Assembly: GCA_016840025.1 (NCBI GenBank)
Contig: JAEOTF010000182.1
Coordinates: 1-6,271, forward strand
DNA: 6,271 nt
Reading direction: 5' to 3'
Origin: Candidatus Hodarchaeota archaeon
GTDB taxonomy: Archaea > Asgardarchaeota > Heimdallarchaeia > Hodarchaeales > YT1-039
This document shows positions 1 to 5,015 of the stretch, one piece after another. The number at the start of each line of letters is the position of its first letter. Positions within the stretch are counted from its first letter, which is position 1. The notes below the pieces were generated by a model. That model saw nothing but the letters and a program-made list of their open reading frames with translations, was not told the origin of the DNA and did not search any database. The translations under genes and the position numbers were made by a program.

Positions 1-254
1 ACCGCGGCTATTTTAGCTCTTGCGTTCAAAAGATAGTCTATATGCCACCTCGTCTTTTTCTTAGATAATAAATGACGTCCTACCCGTCCCTGAAGGCTTT
101 GTCCTCCTTTTCCCCTTGCTGAGCCAGAGTAAATATAAAATCCTTTAGGAAATTTGTAAAAACCTAATTTTCCAACGGTAATTACACTTTCTTGAAGTAA
201 CTTAATTAGTAACGTATAGACACCGGGCTTATTCGCAATTTCATAGCTAGAAAT
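1..254 (-). CDS. DUF123 (GIY-YIG-like nuclease fold) protein, 3' end beyond window
   Basis: The reading frame gives 84 codons and runs off the left edge. Visible blocks are NKPGVYTLLIKL, then VGKLGFYKFPKGFYIYSGSA, then RVGRHLL and TRWHIDYLL. These match the DUF123 family, a GIY-YIG-related fold found alone (roughly 130-150 residues) or fused behind endonuclease III. GVY and YIYSG correspond to the GIY and YIG strands. The family is thought to act on DNA, but no reaction is firmly assigned. The start is odd: the open frame extends upstream to a stop near 376 without any ATG, GTG or TTG. An AAGGAGG ribosome binding site at 263-269 sits 8 bases before an ATT codon (254-252), placed about ten residues ahead of the domain, which is where starts normally fall. 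An ATG at 244-242 is out of frame. Family assignment is firm; the start is inferred. It diverges from the zinc-protein/thrS unit. Confidence 0.85.
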   Translation of the reverse strand, partial: MSSYEIANKPGVYTLLIKLLQESVITVGKLGFYKFPKGFYIYSGSARGKGGQSLQGRVGRHLLSKKKTRWHIDYLLNARAKIAA

Positions 255-262
255 GTTTTTTT

Positions 263-269
263 CCTCCTT
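263..269 (-). promoter_or_regulatory. Strong Shine-Dalgarno site that decides the start of the DUF123 gene
   Basis: On the minus strand this reads AAGGAGG, almost full complementarity to the archaeal 16S 3' end. Eight bases (seven A and one C) separate it from ATT at 254-252 in the DUF123 frame. The nearest ATG (244-242) is 18 bases away and in the wrong frame, so spacing favours ATT. Confidence 0.7.
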
Positions 270-278
270 AGAGTAACT

Positions 279-317
279 CTTTATATTAGAAAAAAAGTCT
301 TTAAAGTATTTAATATT
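279..317. promoter_or_regulatory. Divergent A/T-rich promoter region between the DUF123 gene and the zinc-protein/thrS unit
   Basis: Two TATA-like stretches lie here. At 300-307 the plus strand reads TTTAAAGT, about 27 bases before the TTG at 329. At 307-316 it reads TATTTAATAT, about 29 bases before the GTG at 341. Either would give a leaderless message for the small plus-strand gene, which fits the lack of a ribosome binding site there. On the minus strand the same 307-316 box (ATATTAAATA) would start transcription near 283 and leave a leader containing the AAGGAGG site. A further minus-strand box (TAATATAAAG, 279-288) is too close to that site to fit well. Inferred from spacing only. Confidence 0.4.
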
Positions 318-328
318 CAGAAAACTAG

Positions 329-547
329 TTGGCGATTTTCGTGGGAAAGATTGGTAAGGGAATAACGTGCAGTATTAGCGATTGTAATGAAATAGCAATT
401 AGATCTATTTCAAATGAAAAATTGAATTCTACAGGATTGAGAATCAGTGGAACTAGACGGAGTTATTTGTGTAAGCTACATTATAAAGAGTTTAAGAAAA
501 AAAGGAGAGAACTCCGTAGAATTGATAAGTGGAGATGGAGCACATAA
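329..547 (+). CDS. Small putative zinc-binding protein upstream of thrS
   Basis: The product is 72 residues counted from TTG (329), or 68 if the GTG at 341 is used. No ribosome binding site precedes either codon; a leaderless start is likely, and GTG gives an N-terminus close to the first cysteine pair. Visible features are C14-x4-C19, a middle block IRSISNEKLNSTGL, then RRSYLCKLHYKEFKKKRRE with C48-x2-H51. The CxxxxC and CxxH pairs could form one zinc site, and the C-terminus is very basic with an aromatic end (DKWRW). It resembles short conserved archaeal hypothetical proteins with a YLCKxHYKEyKK core. Function is unknown; nucleic-acid or ribosome binding is a guess from charge and context. 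It ends 37 bases before thrS on the same strand, so the two are probably co-transcribed. Spurious translation is unlikely given the patterned Cys/His content. Confidence 0.75.
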   Translation: MAIFVGKIGKGITCSISDCNEIAIRSISNEKLNSTGLRISGTRRSYLCKLHYKEFKKKRRELRRIDKWRWST

Positions 548-573
548 TCCTCTACAATTTGAATAAAAGCTAA

Positions 574-578
574 GAGGT
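574..578 (+). promoter_or_regulatory. Ribosome binding site of thrS
   Basis: GAGGT lies 6 bases before the ATG at 585, normal spacing. It supports this start, which also matches the usual archaeal ThrRS N-terminus (MKILQLHSNFIEY). The presence of this site, and its absence before the gene at 329, fits an internal gene of an operon whose first message is leaderless. Confidence 0.75.
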
Positions 579-584
579 TATTGA

Positions 585-2468
585 ATGAAAATTTTACAAC
601 TTCACTCTAATTTCATAGAATATGTGCCGGTTAAAAAAGAGATTCCGGTAGCGGAACCATCTGACAAAAAGACAAACCGATTAGATGAACTAGTTGTGTT
701 ATTTGTTGCTATAGAAGACGGCGATAGTGTAACACAAATTAATGAAGCAATAAAAGAAGTGAAGTCTTCTCTGACTAGATTGAAAGTGAATAAGATATTG
801 CTATACCCCTATGCTCATTTGAGTAACAATTTGGCTGAACCATCAATGGCTTTAAATCTAATTAAGAAAATGGAAAAATATTCTAAGGAGATGGGAATAG
901 AAACCTATAGAACTCCCTTTGGATGGTGCAAACAGTTTACGATCTCAATAAAAGGCCATCCCCTTGCAGAACAGTTCCGAGTTTTCTTAGCGAAGAAAAA
1001 GGATGCGAGTGAAAAAACGAGAGAAACAATATCTGAAGCTTTAAAGTCTGAGGAAAAAATTAAGTCCGAATGGTTTATAATGAAGTCAGAGGGTGAATTA
1101 ATTCCTATTGATAAATTTGATTTTTCCAAACATAAAAATTTGGAAAAGTTCTCTCGCTATGAAATGAAGAAAGCTAGAACTACGATGCAGACATCACCAC
1201 ATGTACATTTAATGAAAAAACTTGAACTTGTCGATAACGAGCCTGGAAGCGATCCAGGAAACCTACGGTTTTATCCAAAAGGTAGATTAATCAAATCTCT
1301 TTTAGAACAATTTGTAACTCAGAAAGTGATTGAATATGGCGGAATAGAAGTTGAGACCCCAATTATGTATGATGCCAAAAATCCGAGTTTAGCAAACTAT
1401 TTCAATAGATTTCCCGCGAGGCAATATATAATCAAATCAGATGATAAAGACTTATTCCTACGGTTCTCAGCATGTTTTGGACAATTCCTCATGGCTCATG
1501 GCATGCAGATTTCGTATAAACAATTACCCGTCAAACTCTATGAGTTGACTAGATATAGCTTTAGAAGAGAGAAAAGTGGCGAGCTAGTAGGACTGAAGAG
1601 GCTAAGAGCATTCACTATGCCCGATGTTCATGCCCTATGCTCTGATCTTGACCAAGCATTGACAGAAGCTGTTACAAGGTTTGACTTAGCTAGAAACTTT
1701 TTAAAAGACGGGTTAGATCTGGATAGAGAAGACATTGAACTTGCTATAAGATTTACAAAGGATTTTTATGAAAAGAATAAAGACTTCATTCAATCTTTTG
1801 TGGTAACTTTTGGAAAACCAGCTTTAATAGAAATCTGGTCTGAGAGGTTTTTCTATTTCACTTTGAAATGGGAGTTTAACTTCGTCGATAACCTAGATAA
1901 AGCCTCAGCCCTATCAACAGACCAAATTGACGTAGAAAGTGCAGAAAGATGGGATATAACCTTCACAGATGAACATGGAAAGAAACAATATCCAATAATT
2001 CTACACTGTAGTCCTAGTGGCGCTATAGAAAGATGTATTTACGCCCTGTTAGAGAAGGCGTATAGAGAACAAAATAAAGGCAAGGCACCCATGATCCCAT
2101 TGTGGCTTTCACCAACACAGATTAGAATCATTCCGATTTCAGACAAATATGTTGATAATTGCAAAGAAATAGCTAAAAAAATTGAGAATGCAAAAATTAG
2201 GGTTGACATCGATAATAGAAAGGAGTCTGTTAGTAAGAGAATCCGGAATGCAGAGCAGGAGTGGATACCCTATATAATTTGTATTGGAGAAAAAGAAACC
2301 AAGTCTAAGCACGCGCGCTTTAGAGTACGAATTAGGGAATTTAACGAAATACAAACTATGCCGATAAATACATTAATTAAAGAAGTAAGAAGAAAGATTA
2401 TCAAAAAACCATTTAAGAGATTATCATTACCAACTATGATGTCACAGAGACCCATCTTCATTAACTAA
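585..2468 (+). CDS. thrS: Threonyl-tRNA synthetase, archaeal type with editing domain
   Basis: This enzyme charges tRNA-Thr with threonine in the cytoplasm, and its N-terminal domain removes mischarged serine. The product is full length at 627 residues. Residues 1-140 are the archaeal D-aminoacyl-tRNA-deacylase-like editing domain (YPYAHLS at 74-80, PFGWCK at 111-116, KGHPLAE at 123-129). The class II core follows: motif 1 around 251-260 (YGGIEVETPI), motif 2 around 323-350 with RYSFRRE and MPDVH, and motif 3 with SGAIERCIYALLE (478-490). Expected catalytic zinc ligands are C297 (SACFGQ), H349 and H474. The anticodon-binding domain starts near 504 (IPLWLSPTQIRIIPIS) and the protein ends in the family-typical SQRPIF. 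One oddity is C115 in the editing site, where homologues usually have tyrosine. It follows the small zinc protein and converges on pyrF. Confidence 0.97.
   Translation: MKILQLHSNFIEYVPVKKEIPVAEPSDKKTNRLDELVVLFVAIEDGDSVTQINEAIKEVKSSLTRLKVNKILLYPYAHLSNNLAEPSMALNLIKKMEKYSKEMGIETYRTPFGWCKQFTISIKGHPLAEQFRVFLAKKKDASEKTRETISEALKSEEKIKSEWFIMKSEGELIPIDKFDFSKHKNLEKFSRYEMKKARTTMQTSPHVHLMKKLELVDNEPGSDPGNLRFYPKGRLIKSLLEQFVTQKVIEYGGIEVETPIMYDAKNPSLANYFNRFPARQYIIKSDDKDLFLRFSACFGQFLMAHGMQISYKQLPVKLYELTRYSFRREKSGELVGLKRLRAFTMPDVHALCSDLDQALTEAVTRFDLARNFLKDGLDLDREDIELAIRFTKDFYEKNKDFIQSFVVTFGKPALIEIWSERFFYFTLKWEFNFVDNLDKASALSTDQIDVESAERWDITFTDEHGKKQYPIILHCSPSGAIERCIYALLEKAYREQNKGKAPMIPLWLSPTQIRIIPISDKYVDNCKEIAKKIENAKIRVDIDNRKESVSKRIRNAEQEWIPYIICIGEKETKSKHARFRVRIREFNEIQTMPINTLIKEVRRKIIKKPFKRLSLPTMMSQRPIFIN
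2383..2408 (-). terminator. Possible T-rich terminator of the CBS-HPF/pyrF operon inside the thrS 3' end
   Basis: Reading on from the pyrF stop on the minus strand, a T6 run (2408-2403) is followed by a pyrimidine-rich stretch (TTTCTTCTT). Archaeal RNA polymerase terminates at T-rich tracts without hairpins. With only 11 bases between the convergent stops, termination must occur inside the opposing gene. This is a weak call from composition. Confidence 0.25.
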
Positions 2469-2479
2469 ATTATGCTAGC

Positions 2480-3295
2480 TTATGTAGTTCTTGCCGCATT
2501 GAACATACTGTAGTATTTTTCAGCCGTATTATGGGGATTGTTTGAATAAATTAGGTCTCGCCCCACGTTGATAACAATGTTATGCCCACCCGCCTTAATT
2601 GCTTTTATTGGATTTCCTCCTTGCACACCGACTCCTGGCATCAGGAGTAATTTATCGTCTCCAACTATATTTCTGATAATTCGAATTTGATTTTCTGTGG
2701 TATGATTAGCTACTCCTACAACACAACCATCAACATCGTGTGTTCCAACGTCTTCTGCAATCTTTTGGTATAAAGGTTTACGATTGATTTTTGCCTTTAT
2801 ACCATATTTTTTTGCCTCTGGATTGGACATCAAAACTAATGCAATTATGCCTATCTGTGGTTTATAACTATGCGCTGTTTCAGTAACTTTCTTCATATTG
2901 CCTGGAAGCGGGTTTAGCGTTATTGAATCATAACCCCATTGGTTATAATAAAAAAGTGCTGATTTAACACTACCTCCAATGTCACCCAATTTACAATCAT
3001 AGATAGAAATAAGGCCATGATTTCGTATCGAGTTAGCTAGCTTTTGATGCTGTTTAGACGTAAATCCACGCAAATATTGCTCGTTAGGTTTTGCTGCTAC
3101 ACAAAAATCAGCAACCAGATCAAGCATGTCCAAACAAAAATTCAATCGAAGTTCACTATTACATCCCTTTTCAAAATATTTTAATGGAATAGTATTCTGA
3201 TCTCTTTGTTCAGGTAATGCTGGATCCAATCCTACGCAGAGGATGCTGTTTTTTTCGTTAAGACGTTCTTCAAATCTATTAATGAAATTTCTCAA
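2480..3295 (-). CDS. pyrF: Orotidine-5'-phosphate decarboxylase, divergent long form
   Basis: This enzyme converts OMP to UMP, the last step of de novo pyrimidine synthesis, on a TIM barrel. Motifs in order are CVGLDP (20-25), AAKPN (67-71), the catalytic D-x-K-x-x-D as D100-C-K102-L-G-D105, a PGVGVQGG phosphate-binding loop (220-227) and GRDLI (245-249) with the phosphate-contacting Arg. At 271 residues it is longer than the approx. 210-230 residue enzyme of most Euryarchaeota. CVGLDP and DIGGS place it nearer the type 2 PyrF group, but the NPLPGN segment differs from that group's usual NPYLG-like sequence. The start is TTG, the only usable start after an upstream in-frame stop; it has a purine-rich leader with AAAGGA at weak spacing. 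It begins 45 bases after the CBS-HPF stop, so it is probably the second gene of that operon. Confidence 0.93.
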   Translation of the reverse strand: MRNFINRFEERLNEKNSILCVGLDPALPEQRDQNTIPLKYFEKGCNSELRLNFCLDMLDLVADFCVAAKPNEQYLRGFTSKQHQKLANSIRNHGLISIYDCKLGDIGGSVKSALFYYNQWGYDSITLNPLPGNMKKVTETAHSYKPQIGIIALVLMSNPEAKKYGIKAKINRKPLYQKIAEDVGTHDVDGCVVGVANHTTENQIRIIRNIVGDDKLLLMPGVGVQGGNPIKAIKAGGHNIVINVGRDLIYSNNPHNTAEKYYSMFNAARTT

Positions 3296-3340
3296 TATGC
3301 TTTCTTCGTCCTTTTCACATTTTTTGTTTTTATGGGAAGT

Positions 3341-4447
3341 TCATCGTCTTTTTACACGTTTCTGTATAAGGGTTTTTTTTAATTTATTAGAAAATGCATC
3401 GAAAATTATTGGCAGATCCCATCCTCTTTCTGAATACGAGAAGGTTCTTTTGGGCGTTATGATTGAAACATTAACTTCGTATCTTCTTCTTTCTTTTCTC
3501 CCTTGAGAAAATGTCTTTATTACTGATTTTGCTTCTTCAATAAAGGGTAAACTCTTCTTTAAAAATTCAATCGTCCTCATAAATTTACTTTTAATAATCT
3601 CTGCCTGAATGGGGTCTTCGGGCAATCCAACAATATAGATTGGAATATCTCTTTTTTTCAATTGATCTGCAATAAGCTTCATATAATCTCTATACGTAAT
3701 TATACCCTGAAGCTCATCCCATAATGTAATAAGGGAATATGTGGTTTTCTGCTCAAACATATTATCTAATATTGAAGGTAGACTATCGTTCAAGTCGCAT
3801 ATTAAAGGGTTAGGCTCCATTATATGCATTACAGGTAGCTCTAATTTTTTTTGAGCTTCAGAAATGATAACGCTTCTCTCCATTGTTTCAGTAGCTTGAA
3901 GCATATTAAAGATAATGTGATTCGATATAATAATCCCATTTAATATTTTTCCATCTAACACGGGAAGATGATCAATTTTTCTTCGAATCATTAATCTTCG
4001 AGCCTTAGATGTTAGATGGTTACTGTTTATAGTTGTAGGATTGCTAATCATTATATCTTTGGCTGTGATCTTCGAGAAAATACTTCTTCTTATCGAATTA
4101 ATTAGGGAAGTAGCCTGGATTACTCCAATAAAATTATTGTTTTCAATCACAGGTAAAGCCCTTATCCGGTAATCCATCATTAATCTAGCGGACTCACCAA
4201 TGGTGCTGTTAGTAAACAGTTTGGGAACAAAGAATGCAAGAGAAGCTGCTTTTTCAGTAGTAATATTTGATACTTTAAGTATGTCCCGTGTTGTTATCAC
4301 GCCGATTTTGCCATCATATTCGAGAAAAACTTCGTAGACATTTTTAGCTTTTAAAAGACCCACGATCTTTGATATTGTGCTTGAAGGAGAAGCCACAACT
4401 TTAGATGAAATTAGGCTACCTATTTCAATTTTCTTAATAGCTTCCAT
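3341..4447 (-). CDS. Four-CBS-domain protein with C-terminal HPF/RaiA-like domain
   Basis: The product has 368 residues. Four CBS repeats are visible, at about 9-59, 68-119, 129-182 and 206-260, each with the typical hydrophobic strand, D and GxI pattern (IGVITTRDIL, FIGVIQATSL, LNGIIISNHI, LQGIITYRDY). Such Bateman pairs usually bind adenine nucleotides. Residues 267-364 follow the beta-alpha-beta-beta-beta-alpha order of ribosome hibernation factors (S30AE/RaiA): IPIYIVGLP, a long helix at 279-300, a strand at 303-315, then RRRYEVNVSIITPKRTFSYSERG and a helix DLPIIFDAFSNKLKKTL. The last part resembles the second half of HPF closely; the first half is divergent. The inferred role is a nucleotide-responsive factor on the small ribosomal subunit. 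No membrane segments are seen. ATG at 4447 has no ribosome binding site but a TATA box about 20 bases upstream, so it is probably leaderless. CBS repeats are certain; the HPF assignment is likely. Confidence 0.88.
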   Translation of the reverse strand: MEAIKKIEIGSLISSKVVASPSSTISKIVGLLKAKNVYEVFLEYDGKIGVITTRDILKVSNITTEKAASLAFFVPKLFTNSTIGESARLMMDYRIRALPVIENNNFIGVIQATSLINSIRRSIFSKITAKDIMISNPTTINSNHLTSKARRLMIRRKIDHLPVLDGKILNGIIISNHIIFNMLQATETMERSVIISEAQKKLELPVMHIMEPNPLICDLNDSLPSILDNMFEQKTTYSLITLWDELQGIITYRDYMKLIADQLKKRDIPIYIVGLPEDPIQAEIIKSKFMRTIEFLKKSLPFIEEAKSVIKTFSQGRKERRRYEVNVSIITPKRTFSYSERGWDLPIIFDAFSNKLKKTLIQKRVKRR

Positions 4448-4462
4448 AATGCCGTCTCTGTT

Positions 4463-4490
4463 AAAATATATTTTTCTAAATAAATAACTT
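4463..4490 (-). promoter_or_regulatory. Promoter of the CBS-HPF/pyrF operon
   Basis: On the minus strand this reads as two A/T boxes, TTATTTATTTAG (4489-4478) and AAATATATTTT (about 4473-4463). The nearer one is centred about 21 bases before the ATG at 4447 and would put the start of RNA at or just inside that codon. The farther one gives a leader of about ten bases. Both fit the absence of a Shine-Dalgarno site. Confidence 0.5.
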
Positions 4491-4605
4491 AATGGTGTTC
4501 AGTATATTTTAGTGTGCGTTTTTGAGGTAAAACCTTACAAAAGCCAGCTACACCCGAAAATGCACCACAGCTAACCCTTCTTAATCATGTGAAGATAGTG
4601 TTATG

Positions 4606-4926
4606 TTAACATTTTTTATTATTCAATGGCCATACCATCATTAAAAAGGCTGTAAATGCAAAAAAGCTTATGCCGGATTATTAAATGTTAGCACTCGCCT
4701 AACGATGCATATATTCAAATATTTTGAGTAAGAAGCGGCTTTATCATGGCGATTTCTAGCTAGCACCTATGTTGTATTTTTTGATTAAGCCTAATCGTCT
4801 CAACTTTTCCATATGATACGAAGCTAGGCTCGGACTACTGAATTTAAATGCTCTTTGAACCTTCTAGCGCGTGCTATCATCAATAGTTATTGAATAGAGG
4901 TTATACCTAGTGTACTTTCTCTTTCT
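4606..4926 (-). pseudogene. Decayed winged helix-turn-helix (probably membrane-linked) regulator
   Basis: The minus-strand frame from 4926 to 4756 reads RKYTRYNLYSITIDDSTR, a TAG stop (4866-4864), then KVQRAFKFSSPSLASYHMEK and LRRLGLIKKYNIGAS before a second TAG (4758-4756). The core VQRAxxFSSPSLASYHxEKLRRLGL is that of an archaeal winged-helix DNA-binding domain common in TACK genomes, often followed by two membrane helices. The upstream frame is closed by two TAA codons at about 4932-4927, and there is no start codon. Further along in another frame (4668-4606) comes SFFAFTAFLMMVWPLNN, which looks like a remnant of the first membrane segment. In-frame stops and frame change mark it as a pseudogene. 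The winged-helix part is clear; the membrane part is tentative. The thermosome promoter now lies just beyond its 5' end. Confidence 0.68.
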
Positions 4927-4943
4927 TTATTACTGTTAGGCTG

Positions 4944-4974
4944 TTTAAAAGAGAATAAACGTTAAGTTTAAATA
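4944..4974 (+). promoter_or_regulatory. Thermosome promoter, two candidate TATA boxes
   Basis: TTTAAATA at 4967-4974 is the better box and predicts transcription from about 4996-4998. TTTAAAA at 4944-4950 is an alternative that predicts a start near 4973. The choice matters because with the first the RNA begins inside the downstream inverted repeat, while with the second the whole repeat is in the leader. Confidence 0.5.
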
Positions 4975-4987
4975 AAAAGCCCTTTTT

Positions 4988-5007
4988 CCTCATATCGTAA
5001 TATGAGG
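4988..5007 (+). repeat. Perfect 8-bp inverted repeat over the start region of the thermosome gene
   Basis: The arms CCTCATAT (4988-4995) and ATATGAGG (5000-5007) are exact reverse complements around a 4-base spacer CGTA. The right arm contains GAGG of the ribosome binding site, and the spacer coincides with the transcription start predicted from the nearer TATA box. It could be a protein operator over the initiator or, with an upstream start, an RNA hairpin hiding the ribosome binding site. Confidence 0.75.
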
Positions 5008-5008
5008 T
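5004..5008 (+). promoter_or_regulatory. Ribosome binding site of the thermosome gene
   Basis: GAGGT lies 7 bases before ATG at 5016 and confirms this start over the out-of-frame ATG at 5002. Four of its five bases are in the right arm of the inverted repeat. Confidence 0.7.
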
Positions 5009-5015
5009 ACTTAAT

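Larger units (their letters stand above)
4448..5015. other. 568-base intergenic region between divergent CBS-HPF and thermosome genes
   Basis: It contains, from left to right, the CBS operon promoter, about 110 bases (4491-4605) in which I see nothing certain, the winged-helix pseudogene, and the thermosome promoter with its inverted repeat. I found no tRNA, CRISPR or convincing C/D-box RNA on either strand. The length is unusual for this otherwise compact window and is explained mostly by the dead gene. Confidence 0.7.

Noticed and set aside
255..375. N-terminal extension of the DUF123 protein, possibly a fused domain such as endonuclease III
   Set aside because: The upstream in-frame sequence shows no endonuclease III motifs and no start codon, overlaps the divergent zinc-protein gene, and includes the ribosome binding site itself.
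3243..3506. Plus-strand open frame of 87 codons across the CBS-HPF/pyrF junction
   Set aside because: It is antisense to two well-supported genes, has no family motif, and its hydrophobic Ser/Leu/Phe-rich composition is that of a shadow frame.
4525..4535. Short inverted repeat AGGT-AAA-ACCT in the intergenic region
   Set aside because: Four-bp arms with a three-base loop are expected by chance, and it aligns with no promoter or gene end.
4864..4866. TAG in the winged-helix remnant read as pyrrolysine or stop-codon readthrough
   Set aside because: A second TAG follows soon, the frame has no start codon, and the membrane segment is in another frame, so simple decay explains it better.
4828..4880. 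Possible C/D-box small RNA on the minus strand (TGATGA near 4877)
   Set aside because: No CTGA D box occurs at suitable spacing, and the stretch is explained by the winged-helix coding remnant.
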